NCBI GenBank assembly: GCA_016702705.1
Contig: JADJDM010000001.1
Location: 310,001-374,000, forward strand
Direction of reading: 5' to 3'
Source of the DNA: Bacteroidota bacterium
GTDB taxonomy: Bacteria > Bacteroidota > Bacteroidia > B-17B0 > Aurantibacillaceae
DNA: 64,000 bases
The number at the start of each line of letters is the position of its first letter. Within the stretch, counting starts at the first letter, position 1. The position numbers were made by a program, and so were the translations under genes. Below, piece by piece: positions 35,656 through 44,097 of this stretch. The notes below the pieces were generated by a model. The model was given only the letters and a program-made list of their open reading frames with translations, was not told the DNA's origin and did no database searches.

Positions 35656-36528
35656 ATGAACCCACTCGTCCAAGAACTGATTGATTTAAACATTATCAAT
35701 AAAGAACATATAACAGAATACTTCCCACGTGTTAGAGACAGAGAAGATGTCTCAGTTTTAAAATGCAGAGAAAGCGGTGTGATTTTTTTGAATCGTGTGG
35801 ATCACATGGCTGAATCATATTATAATGAAAAGTCAGGAACTTCATACTGGAACGAAGGTGGCCGAAATCAAGCGCTGCTTGAAACAAAAGAAGATGATGA
35901 TAGGAGATTTAATCAATTTAAATCTTTAGTAGAAAACAAAAAATACTGTGATATCGGTTGCGGACTGGGCGGAGTTTTAGAGCGCATGTCGAAATTAACT
36001 TCACAAGCACAAGGGGTAGAATTACAAAAAGAAATTCGTGACTTCTTGAATTCAACTGGATTTAAGGTTTCAGACTCTATTGATAAAATTGATAATGACT
36101 TTGATGTAATAAGCATGTTTCATGTTTTCGAACATATTATTAGTCCGCTTGCATTTTTAAAAACCTTGCATAGTAAAGTTAAAATGGGCGGCAAAGTTAT
36201 TATTGAGGTGCCGCATGCAAATGATGCTCTTTTAAAATCGTTTGACTTAGATTCCTTTAAAGCATTTACTTTATGGAGCGAGCATTTGGTACTTCATACA
36301 CATAAAAGTTTACAAACCTATTTAGAAAAAGCTGGCTTTAAAAACGTTCAAGTTCAAGGATTTCAGCGTTTTCCTTTGGCTAATCATCTTTATTGGTTAC
36401 AAAAAGGTAAGCCTGGTGGACAAAACATTTTAAAAGAATTTAACACGGATGAGTTAAATCGTGCCTATGCTAACAGATTAGATGCAATTGGCGAAACCGA
36501 TACAATCATTGCTATTGCTGAGAAATAA
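35656..36528 (+). CDS. Class I SAM-dependent methyltransferase
   Basis: A 290-residue methyltransferase with a Rossmann-like SAM-binding fold. The motif I glycine loop DIGCGLGGVLERM lies near residue 97, followed by the acidic GVELQKE that contacts the adenosyl group, and a SMFHVFEHI segment as in Methyltransf_23 proteins. The N-terminal about 60 residues form an extra segment with a CRESGVIFLN strand, as in enzymes that methylate sugars or lipid-linked glycans. The gene begins the polysaccharide operon that continues with flippase, GT4, deacetylase and acyltransferase genes, so a glycan methylation role is a reasonable inference. The substrate is not known. Confidence 0.8.
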   Translation: MNPLVQELIDLNIINKEHITEYFPRVRDREDVSVLKCRESGVIFLNRVDHMAESYYNEKSGTSYWNEGGRNQALLETKEDDDRRFNQFKSLVENKKYCDIGCGLGGVLERMSKLTSQAQGVELQKEIRDFLNSTGFKVSDSIDKIDNDFDVISMFHVFEHIISPLAFLKTLHSKVKMGGKVIIEVPHANDALLKSFDLDSFKAFTLWSEHLVLHTHKSLQTYLEKAGFKNVQVQGFQRFPLANHLYWLQKGKPGGQNILKEFNTDELNRAYANRLDAIGETDTIIAIAEK

Positions 36529-36602
36529 TTGGAATTAAGCTTACAAATTGCAAATTGCTTTTTATTAGCTTATAATGTACCTTTAGCCTTTGATTTAAGC
36601 TA

Positions 36603-38072
36603 ATGGGAATAGTAAAACGACAAGGCATTAAAAATACCATCATCATTTATTTTGGTATTATTATCGGCTTTATAAGTTTGTTAATTATTCAACCCATTTA
36701 TCTTTCAAAAGCGGAAATGGGTTTAACAAGGCTTTTACTTGCTTTCGCTTCTTTATTCTCATCCGTTTTCGCCTTTAGTATAAGCAACATCACCGTAAAG
36801 TTTTTTCCTTACTTTAAAGATTACAACAATAAACACAATGGCTTTTTTGGTTTAACGGTAATCATTCCCGCTATTGGAAGCGCTATTGGCTGTTTACTAT
36901 TATTACTCTTTAAAGATTCTATCATACAATATTACTCGTCCGAATCAAAAGTATTTGTGTTTTATTTTTATCACACTTTCCTTTTTTCCTTTATTCTTTC
37001 ACTTATTCTTGCTTTAAATTCTTATAGCAATGCATTACTAAAAACCACTGTTCCTTCTTTTTTAAACGATGTACTCACCCGCATTATATTTGTTTTGCTT
37101 GTATTACTTTATGCTGCAGGTTATATCAACTATCAACAATTTATTTGGGCATTTATTTTAAGTTATGGCTTGCAAGCTCTGTTGCTTCTTGGGTACATCA
37201 TTTATTATGGGAATCCCTCTTTCAAAATTAACAAAGCAGTAATAAAACAAATTGGGTCGATAAATTTAATTAAGTACGGGGCAGTTTTAACTATTACAAC
37301 AATTACTTCTATTGGTTTAAAGTTTTTAGACATGATAATGATTGGTCATTATAAAAGCGATTCAGATGTGGGCGTTTATTCCATAGCAGCATTTATTGCA
37401 ACCATTATTGAAACTCCTTTAAATTCATTAGAAAGAATTGCTAATCCAAAAATAGCCCATGGTTTAGCAGAAAACAATCATAAAGAAGTAAAAGACATCT
37501 ATTACCAATCAAGTAAATATCTTACGATTGTTGGAGGTTTGCTAACAATACTTGTAATATTAAATATTGCAGATTTACTACTTATGCTCCCTAATGATTA
37601 CTCCAGTGGAATTAAAGTAACAATGATCATTAGTATTAGTGCATTTGTAAATATGGCAACTGGCATTAATTATCCCATTTTATTTAATTCACATAAATAT
37701 TACTACGGGGCAATTTTTATTGCTATAATGTTGATTACCTCTTTTGTTTTAAACACTCTACTTATTCCAATATATGGCATTATGGGCGCTGCCATTGCAA
37801 CTACTGTTGCCGCTGTTGTTTTTAATGCGCTTAAGTATATCTTTATATTAAAAGAATTTAAGATGCAACCATTTCAATTACCCTTTTTTAAAACCTTACT
37901 GGTGATTGCAATATGTTTAACGCTTGGTTTCTTTATTCCAAAAACAGAAAATCACCTAACTAACATTCTGGTAAACGGTTCAGTTGTTACAAGCTCTTTT
38001 TTAATTTTAACTTATTTATTTAATATTGTTCCTGAATTTCACAAACATATTCCTTTCATAAAAAAGAAATGA
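36603..38072 (+). CDS. Polysaccharide flippase (Wzx-like, MOP superfamily)
   Basis: A 489-residue integral membrane protein with about twelve to fourteen hydrophobic helices and few soluble loops. The N-terminal basic RQGIKNTIIIYFGIIIGF and the repeated paired-helix pattern are typical of MOP-superfamily flippases (RfbX/Wzx). These proteins move undecaprenyl-linked oligosaccharides from the cytoplasmic to the periplasmic face of the inner membrane. The stop codon overlaps the next gene's start (ATGA, 38069-38072), so GT4 is translationally coupled. Its stop is TGA, which shows that TGA is read as stop in this organism. The exact glycan is unknown. Confidence 0.88.
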   Translation: MGIVKRQGIKNTIIIYFGIIIGFISLLIIQPIYLSKAEMGLTRLLLAFASLFSSVFAFSISNITVKFFPYFKDYNNKHNGFFGLTVIIPAIGSAIGCLLLLLFKDSIIQYYSSESKVFVFYFYHTFLFSFILSLILALNSYSNALLKTTVPSFLNDVLTRIIFVLLVLLYAAGYINYQQFIWAFILSYGLQALLLLGYIIYYGNPSFKINKAVIKQIGSINLIKYGAVLTITTITSIGLKFLDMIMIGHYKSDSDVGVYSIAAFIATIIETPLNSLERIANPKIAHGLAENNHKEVKDIYYQSSKYLTIVGGLLTILVILNIADLLLMLPNDYSSGIKVTMIISISAFVNMATGINYPILFNSHKYYYGAIFIAIMLITSFVLNTLLIPIYGIMGAAIATTVAAVVFNALKYIFILKEFKMQPFQLPFFKTLLVIAICLTLGFFIPKTENHLTNILVNGSVVTSSFLILTYLFNIVPEFHKHIPFIKKK

Positions 38073-39394
38073 AAAAAATACTCATCATAACTTATTATTG
38101 GCCGCCAAGTGGTGGTTCGGGGGTTCAGCGATGGATGTATTTTGCAAAATACATGGAAGAAAATGGGATGATTCCAGTTGTAATTACAATAGATTCGGAA
38201 AAGGCAGCTTACCCAGCATACGATCATTCGTTAAGCAAAAAAGTTGAACATGTTAGAGTAATTAGAACTAAACCAGGTTTCAATCTTTTTAAAGCATACT
38301 CGTTTTTAAAATCAGGTAAATCAAAAAAAATTGTTCCAGTAGGTGATGTTGGCGGAAGAAAAAAAACACTTTTTGATTCACTATCTGCTTATGTGCGGGG
38401 CAATTATTTTATTCCCGATGCGCGTGTAGGATGGAATAAACAAGTTATACCAGTAGCAAAAGAACTATTAAAAGCCGAACACTTTGATGCAATAATAACA
38501 ACGGGTCCGCCACACTCAACACACTTAATTGGATTGGAGCTGAAAAAAACGTTCCCAATTCACTGGATTGCCGATTTTAGAGACCCTTGGCACGATATCT
38601 ATTACAACTCTATTTTTAAACGCACTAAAAAAGCTGATGCTAAAGATGAAGCCCTTGAAACAGCTGTCCTAAAATCAGCTGATACAATTCTCACCGTTGG
38701 GCCATCTATGAGAGAATTACTATGCAACAAATTTAGTGGTCTAAAAGAAAAAACATTTTTTATTTATAATGGCTACGACTCCGAATTATTTAAAGACATA
38801 AGTGCAAAGAGATATAATGAATTTACTATTGCACACATTGGCGTTTGGACACTAAAACAAGCTCATCAGGAAGTGATAGATGCATTAAGTTTTATCTTAA
38901 AAAATAATTCTGATTTAAAAATACGCTTTGTTGTAGCTGGTAACATAGAACAAGAAATTTTAGATAAACTAAAAAGTATACCCAACTTAATTTTAGATTT
39001 TAAAGGCAAGGTTTCACATAAGGAAGCACTTCAGGAAATGATGAATGCCAATCTACTTTTAAATTGTCTAGCTGTACAAGAACAATCAAAAATTCTTATT
39101 TCGGGCAAACTAATGGAGTACATTGCAACCGGAAATGAAATTTTAGTAATTGGAAATACAGAAGGCGATGCGGCAAAACTAATCAACAACATTAGTAATG
39201 CACATATTGTAAGCCCTGGAAATACTGAAGAAATTAAAAAAGTTTTATTAAAAGTGATTAAAAATCCAGAAACAGATTCAAATAGTGCTACTTTTATAAC
39301 ACAATTTAGCAGAGCTTCTACAACTAAGGAGCTTGTTAATTTATTAAATTTACGGCTTCAAAGCTCACAAGCTTCTAAATCTAACATTAATTAA
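38069..39394 (+). CDS. Glycosyltransferase family 4
   Basis: A 441-residue GT-B glycosyltransferase. It begins KKILIITYYWPPSGGSGVQRW, with the glycine-rich N-terminal loop of GT4 enzymes, and has the IADFRDPWHDIYY segment typical of a group of Bacteroidota surface-glycan transferases. The C-terminal half has the HIGVWTLKQ donor-domain start, SGKLMEYIATGNEIL with the conserved glutamate, and an N-terminal-returning helix at the end. It overlaps the flippase gene by 4 bp and precedes the PIG-L gene by 1 bp. The donor sugar cannot be read from sequence; the operon suggests assembly of a lipid-linked repeat unit. Confidence 0.87.
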   Translation: MKKILIITYYWPPSGGSGVQRWMYFAKYMEENGMIPVVITIDSEKAAYPAYDHSLSKKVEHVRVIRTKPGFNLFKAYSFLKSGKSKKIVPVGDVGGRKKTLFDSLSAYVRGNYFIPDARVGWNKQVIPVAKELLKAEHFDAIITTGPPHSTHLIGLELKKTFPIHWIADFRDPWHDIYYNSIFKRTKKADAKDEALETAVLKSADTILTVGPSMRELLCNKFSGLKEKTFFIYNGYDSELFKDISAKRYNEFTIAHIGVWTLKQAHQEVIDALSFILKNNSDLKIRFVVAGNIEQEILDKLKSIPNLILDFKGKVSHKEALQEMMNANLLLNCLAVQEQSKILISGKLMEYIATGNEILVIGNTEGDAAKLINNISNAHIVSPGNTEEIKKVLLKVIKNPETDSNSATFITQFSRASTTKELVNLLNLRLQSSQASKSNIN

Positions 39395-39395
39395 A

Positions 39396-40037
39396 ATGAA
39401 AAATTTTAACCCAAAAAAAGTTCTTGTACTTGCTCCACATACTGATGATGGTGAGTTTGGTTGCGGTGGAACAATTGCAAAATTTATTGAAGAAGGTATT
39501 GATGTTTATTATGCAGCATTTTCGGCTTGTCAACAATCTGTACTAAAAGAATTCCCGTCTGATATTCTTATTACCGAAGTAAAAGCAGCAACAAAAAAAT
39601 TAGGGATTAAACCTGAAAATTTAATTCTTTTTGATTACGATGTACGTACTTTTAATTTTAGAAGACAAGATATACTTGATGATTTAATTAAACTAAGAAC
39701 AGATATTAATCCCGACTTAGTTTTTATGCCTGCCTTAAACGATATTCATCAAGATCACCAAACGATTGCAAATGAAGGCTTACGTGCGTTTAAATTTTGT
39801 AGCATTTTTTGTTACGAGGTTCCATGGAATAATTTTTCTTTCAATACTTCCACCTTCATTTTGTTAGATGAAAAGCATGTGCAATCAAAAGTAGATGCGC
39901 TTAATGAGTACAAATCTCAAGCACATCGTACTTACGCAAACGAAGAGTTTATTCGTTCGCTTGCTCGTACACGTGGAGTGCAAATAGGTTCAAGATATGC
40001 CGAAACATTTGATTTAGTTAGATGGATAATTAAATAA
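39396..40037 (+). CDS. PIG-L family (LmbE-like) deacetylase
   Basis: A 213-residue zinc-dependent N-deacetylase of the PIG-L/LmbE family. Metal ligands are visible: APHTDDGEFGCGGTI near residues 14-28 (PHxDDxE motif) and DIHQDHQTI near residue 115 (HxxH). Family members remove acetyl groups from N-acetylglucosamine-containing lipids or thiol cofactor precursors. In this operon, beside a flippase, a glycosyltransferase and an acyltransferase, the most natural substrate is an N-acetylated sugar of the surface glycan, which the downstream acyltransferase could then re-acylate. That sequence is inference. Confidence 0.87.
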   Translation: MKNFNPKKVLVLAPHTDDGEFGCGGTIAKFIEEGIDVYYAAFSACQQSVLKEFPSDILITEVKAATKKLGIKPENLILFDYDVRTFNFRRQDILDDLIKLRTDINPDLVFMPALNDIHQDHQTIANEGLRAFKFCSIFCYEVPWNNFSFNTSTFILLDEKHVQSKVDALNEYKSQAHRTYANEEFIRSLARTRGVQIGSRYAETFDLVRWIIK

Positions 40038-40043
40038 TTAAAA

Positions 40044-40937
40044 ATGACCACACTACAACACATAGCTGAATCAATTCCTAATATCATTATAAAGGGTAAC
40101 TCTTTACAAACTATAAAAGGCTTAGCAAAATTGGACAGCTCTTTATCAAAAGAAGACTTGTGTTGGTGTTCAGATGTAAACATTGAATCTTTGAAGGCAG
40201 TTAATGCTGGAAATATTATTTGTAACCAAACTACTCCTGAAGCCTATTTTAACTCGAACTGCAATTATATTTTGTGTGAAAACCCTCGACTTGTTTTTAA
40301 ATTAATTGGAGATAAGTTTTTTGCTGATTTAAGCATAGAATACAAAATTGAAAAATCGGCATTTATAGATGCCAGCTGCAAAATAAGTGAAAAAGTAAAA
40401 ATTGGCCACAATGCTGTTATTGAAGAAAACGTTATTATTGAAGAAGGCAGTATTATTGGCTCAAACACCGTTTTACATAAAAACACTAAGGTTGGAAAAA
40501 ACGTAAAAATTGGTTGCAACAATACAATCGGTGGAGTTGGTTTTGGTTACGTTAAAGAGGATGATGGCTCTTATTCAGTAATCAATCATTTTGGAAATGT
40601 AGTTATTGAAGACAACGTTGAGATTGGAAATAATACATGCATTGATAGAGCTGTTTTAGGAAGTACGCTAATTAAAAAAAATGCGAAAATAGATAACCTA
40701 GTTCACATTGCACATGGTGTTGAAGTTGGAGAAAACTCTCTAGTAATTGCAAATGCAATGATTGCAGGTAGTGTTAAAATCGGGAAAAACACTTGGATAG
40801 CTCCCTCAGCTTCTATCCTAAACAAAAAAACAATTGGTGATAATGTTACTGTTGGATTAGGAGCAGTAGTAATAAAAGATATTGAAAGCAACGATACAGT
40901 TGTTGGTAATCCTTCCAAATCTATTCTGAAAAAATAA
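40044..40937 (+). CDS. LpxD-like left-handed beta-helix N-acyltransferase
   Basis: A 297-residue hexapeptide-repeat acyltransferase. The N-terminal about 95 residues resemble the uridine-binding domain of LpxD (LAKLDSSLSKEDLCWCSD, then IICNQTTPEAYF). The left-handed beta-helix follows with hexads such as VKIGHNAVIEENVIIEEGSIIG, and the GGVGFGYVKEDDG loop and IDNLVHIAHGVEVGENS, which carries the catalytic histidine, match the LpxD pattern. It is shorter than LpxD (about 340), and the C-terminal helical tail is missing. In this operon it probably acylates an amino sugar, perhaps the one freed by the PIG-L deacetylase, rather than making lipid A. It is followed by a terminator. Confidence 0.82.
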   Translation: MTTLQHIAESIPNIIIKGNSLQTIKGLAKLDSSLSKEDLCWCSDVNIESLKAVNAGNIICNQTTPEAYFNSNCNYILCENPRLVFKLIGDKFFADLSIEYKIEKSAFIDASCKISEKVKIGHNAVIEENVIIEEGSIIGSNTVLHKNTKVGKNVKIGCNNTIGGVGFGYVKEDDGSYSVINHFGNVVIEDNVEIGNNTCIDRAVLGSTLIKKNAKIDNLVHIAHGVEVGENSLVIANAMIAGSVKIGKNTWIAPSASILNKKTIGDNVTVGLGAVVIKDIESNDTVVGNPSKSILKK

Positions 40938-40951
40938 TTTACTGTTAAACA

Positions 40952-40984
40952 AAAAGAGCTTCCTGATAATCAAGAAGCTCTTTT
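40952..40984. terminator. Bidirectional terminator between acyltransferase and aminotransferase genes
   Basis: A perfect 11-bp inverted repeat (40952-40962 and 40974-40984, AAAAGAGCTTC and complement) with U-rich flanks on both strands. It lies between convergent genes ending at 40937 and 41007. Confidence 0.85.
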
Positions 40985-41006
40985 GTTTTTATTTTAGGCT
41001 GTTGTA

Positions 41007-42293
41007 TTAACTCAACTTCTTTAATGCATTACGCAAGCTTTCAATTGCCCCGTTTACATCATCCATACTGCAAGTACCAACAGATAAACGATACCAAGTA
41101 CTGTCTTTATCTGCACCAAAAGCATAAAAAGGAACAACAGCCATTTTGCCTTCATCTAAAATATAACGCGTAATATCCGCAGTGTTTTCTAGCACTTTTC
41201 CTTCAGCAGTTTTTTTACCCTTCAAATTAAACTGTATGGTTAAATAAATTGCTGCTTGCAAAATGATTGCATGAACGCCGTAACCTTCACTTTTTAATTG
41301 CATAAAGCCATTGTAAAAGCCATCTAAACGAGCGCTAATTTTTTCTTTTTGCACAACTATAAATGCATCGTATAAACTTAAATTATCTAAATACTTTGCA
41401 GTCGCCATTTGTTCTGCCTTTGGAGCCCAAGCCCCAACATGTGTAAGAACAGCTTTCATTTTATCAATGATTTTTTTTGGTCCCATGCTCCAACCAACAC
41501 GTACACCTGTTGCAGCAAGTGACTTTGAAATGCCATCAACAAACACAGTGTATTGGCGCATTTCTGGACGTAAACTTACTGGATCGTAATGTTTAGTGTT
41601 GCCATGTGTTAGTGCCCAATAAATTTGGTCATACATAACATACAATGGTTTTACACTATCACCTCTTCTGATGTTTTCTGCCAAAACCATATCACAAATT
41701 TCTTCTAAATCTTCTTTAGAAAAAACAGTTCCAGTTGGATTTTGCGGTGAACACAGTGCCAATAAAGATGCTTCTTGAATAAAAGGTTTAATATCTTTTG
41801 CTTTAGGCATAAAATTATTTTCAGGTGTTGCCTGAATGATAACTGGCTTTGCATTATTTAAATACGTGTAGTGATTGTTATTCCATGATGGAACTGCAAA
41901 TATTACTGTATCATTTGCATCTACTAATGTTCTAAAAATAGAATAGATAACAGGACGCGCACCACCTGCAATTAAAATTTCATCGTTCTTATAATCTAAT
42001 CCACCACGCTCCTTTAATAATTTACTAACTGCATTACGCAATTCAAGCATACCATCAGCAGCAGGGTAGTTTGTTTGATCAGCAAAATACTCATCAACAA
42101 TCATTTGTTTTAACTCTGCAGGAATTGGAAATTGTTTAGGATTAAAATCACCAATAGTTAAATTGTATATTTTTTCTCCTTGTTTAATCTTCTCATTAAC
42201 CTCTCCAGCTAATTTAATGATTTCTGATCCAATAATGTTTTCTGCTAGTTTCGAAACTTGCAACTCTCTGTTGGTACTTGTTACTTGAGACAT
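41007..42293 (-). CDS. PLP-dependent class I/II aminotransferase
   Basis: A 428-residue fold-type I aminotransferase. Signature parts are present: GGARPVIYSIFR for the cofactor phosphate region, LCSPQNPTGTVFSKEDLEEI near residue 180, YVMYDQIYWAL with the cofactor-nitrogen aspartate, and VFVDGISKSLAATGVRVGW with the PLP-binding lysine near residue 258. The C-terminal substrate domain ends WYRLSVGTCSM with the carboxylate-binding arginine. These features fit aspartate or aromatic aminotransferase-like enzymes. No biosynthetic operon surrounds it, so the amino acid is not fixed. A minus-strand TACATTTG box lies 37 nt upstream of the ATG. Confidence 0.88.
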   Translation of the reverse strand: MSQVTSTNRELQVSKLAENIIGSEIIKLAGEVNEKIKQGEKIYNLTIGDFNPKQFPIPAELKQMIVDEYFADQTNYPAADGMLELRNAVSKLLKERGGLDYKNDEILIAGGARPVIYSIFRTLVDANDTVIFAVPSWNNNHYTYLNNAKPVIIQATPENNFMPKAKDIKPFIQEASLLALCSPQNPTGTVFSKEDLEEICDMVLAENIRRGDSVKPLYVMYDQIYWALTHGNTKHYDPVSLRPEMRQYTVFVDGISKSLAATGVRVGWSMGPKKIIDKMKAVLTHVGAWAPKAEQMATAKYLDNLSLYDAFIVVQKEKISARLDGFYNGFMQLKSEGYGVHAIILQAAIYLTIQFNLKGKKTAEGKVLENTADITRYILDEGKMAVVPFYAFGADKDSTWYRLSVGTCSMDDVNGAIESLRNALKKLS

Positions 42294-42330
42294 TGTATTT
42301 AATTAAAAAATGAATAATTCGGGAACCGAG

Positions 42331-42338
42331 CAAATGTA
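42331..42338 (-). promoter_or_regulatory. -7 box TACATTTG for the aminotransferase gene
   Basis: A perfect TAnnTTTG match on the minus strand, 37 nt before the ATG at 42293, without a clear -33 partner. Confidence 0.4.
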
Positions 42339-42438
42339 ACAATTTCTAATCGTGAAAAAAGTGATTTTTATGCTGATATTTGAAAATAATTAAGTCAAAT
42401 TTGTTGTATTATTAATATTTGAAGACAAAGGCGTAAAA

Positions 42439-43194
42439 ATGGAAGTTAAATTAGTTTTATCAGGCGGAGGAGCAAGGGGATTTGCTCACATTGGTGTTTT
42501 AATTGGATTAGCCGAATTTGGAATTAATCCCATTGCTATAAGCGGAACTAGTGCGGGAAGTTTAGTCGGCGCTTTTGTTGCAGATGGGTTTCATCCAAAT
42601 GAAATAAAAGAAATTTTCGAAAAACATAAATTCAAAAAGAGTCTCCATTTTTCCAACCTTAAAGCTGGAATATTTACCTCCGATTCTATCAACGAAATCA
42701 TTAGTAAGAATTTGCGAACTAAAAATATTGAAGATTTAAAAATGCCCTTTTTTGTTACAGCAACAAATCTTTTAAATGGAGATAGAATTGTTTTTAACAC
42801 CGGGGCAATTACAGAACGTGTTGTAGCATCATGCTCTATTCCAATTTTACTTCCACCTGTTTATATTGATAAAGTACCTTATGTTGATGGTGGCGTTACC
42901 AGCAACTTGCCAGTTGAGCCATTTCTCCCCAAAGACAAAACAAAAATTATTGGCGTAAATGTAAATCCAATTTCTCCTTACTCAAGCGAAACAGGAATTA
43001 TTGATACCGTTGATCGCACTATACAACTGTGTTTAAAGGAAAATGTAATGCGCAATGCTGCTTCATGCGATATATTTATAGAACCAAGTGGTATAGAAAA
43101 ATATCAATTAATGGATAATGAAAAAGTAAGTGAAATTATAGCAGTTGGATACAAGTATTTAAAAACAATTGCCCCTAAACTAAGTTCAATTTAA
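42439..43194 (+). CDS. Patatin-like phospholipase
   Basis: A 251-residue patatin-family lipid acyl hydrolase with a serine-aspartate dyad. The oxyanion hole GGGARG lies at residues 9-14, the nucleophile serine S38 in GTSAG at 36-40, and the catalytic aspartate in YVDGGV near residue 150. The short length with only the patatin domain and no signal peptide fits cytoplasmic or inner-membrane-associated RssA-type proteins. The likely role is lipid remodelling; the substrate is not known. It converges on the gene at 43196 with 1 bp between them and stands alone in its own promoter region. Confidence 0.9.
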   Translation: MEVKLVLSGGGARGFAHIGVLIGLAEFGINPIAISGTSAGSLVGAFVADGFHPNEIKEIFEKHKFKKSLHFSNLKAGIFTSDSINEIISKNLRTKNIEDLKMPFFVTATNLLNGDRIVFNTGAITERVVASCSIPILLPPVYIDKVPYVDGGVTSNLPVEPFLPKDKTKIIGVNVNPISPYSSETGIIDTVDRTIQLCLKENVMRNAASCDIFIEPSGIEKYQLMDNEKVSEIIAVGYKYLKTIAPKLSSI

Positions 43195-43195
43195 T

Positions 43196-43861
43196 TTATT
43201 GTTTAGGAAAATAAATTGGATGAGTGTTGTTATAGTTTCGCAAAAACATTCCCATTTGCTTTTTACGTTTTCCTTTACTTAAAGCCATAAAATCTTTATA
43301 CAATTTTTCATCACGTTTAAGAATTTCAGTAATGTTTGTAAGATTATAATCTAGCACTTGCCCCGAGTAAAAATCCAACACAAACTGTTTTACTTCTCTT
43401 GATTTTGTTGGCATGTTGGTAACCGTCATTCCGTAGTTATAATAGTAGGGCGACATAGAATTTCCTCCATAATTATTTATTACTTCCACTGAAGCAATAA
43501 ATTGAGAAATATTACCAAACACAGGAACACGAAACATTTTTTTATCATGATTAATAAAAATAGTATTGTTTTGTGCAAAGCCCCAAATACTGTCTGTTTT
43601 TACTTTATGAAGATGTCCACCAAAATTAAAGGTTATGTACTCACTGTTCTGGACAACCTTACCAATAAAATCCAACTGACTTTTATCTTCCTTAGATTCT
43701 AATACACTTTTAGATATTGGACGGTTCATTCTAAAATCGGAATAGGTAATGTATATCCCTTCATTAAAAACAAAGTCGCGCGTATATTGTATGCTATCAT
43801 TTTGTGAAAACAGATTTAATGATAAAACAAACAACAATATAAGGAGCAAGTTTTTTTGCAT
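43196..43861 (-). CDS. Hypothetical secreted protein
   Basis: A 221-residue protein not recognised as a known family. It has a signal peptide (QKNLLLILLFVLSLNLFSQ), then a mixed sequence with EGIYITYSDFRMNRPI, HLHKVKTDSIWGF and VFGNISQFIASVEVINNYGG segments. The last 40 residues are basic and helical (YKDFMALSKGKRKKQMGMF). No catalytic motif or lipobox is visible, so it is probably a periplasmic or outer-membrane-associated protein. It is divergent to the PAS-SpoIIE gene and convergent with patatin. Function unknown. Confidence 0.6.
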   Translation of the reverse strand: MQKNLLLILLFVLSLNLFSQNDSIQYTRDFVFNEGIYITYSDFRMNRPISKSVLESKEDKSQLDFIGKVVQNSEYITFNFGGHLHKVKTDSIWGFAQNNTIFINHDKKMFRVPVFGNISQFIASVEVINNYGGNSMSPYYYNYGMTVTNMPTKSREVKQFVLDFYSGQVLDYNLTNITEILKRDEKLYKDFMALSKGKRKKQMGMFLRNYNNTHPIYFPKQ

Positions 43862-44097
43862 GCCTCAAATATACAATTGTTGCGCCAAAAATGTATCAAT
43901 TACATTATTTCTCATTCATTTACTTGCATGCTTATTATTTTTTGCTTTAATTTGTGCCTCAATGTTAAAAGCAATTCAACATAATCAACCCATTACCATG
44001 CGTATCATTCGATATTGCATGACCTCCAATTGCTTTAGTTTCTGGGCTTAATAGCCATTTTCATTTCCCATTTTATTGTTTTTTTAAATTAAAAAGT

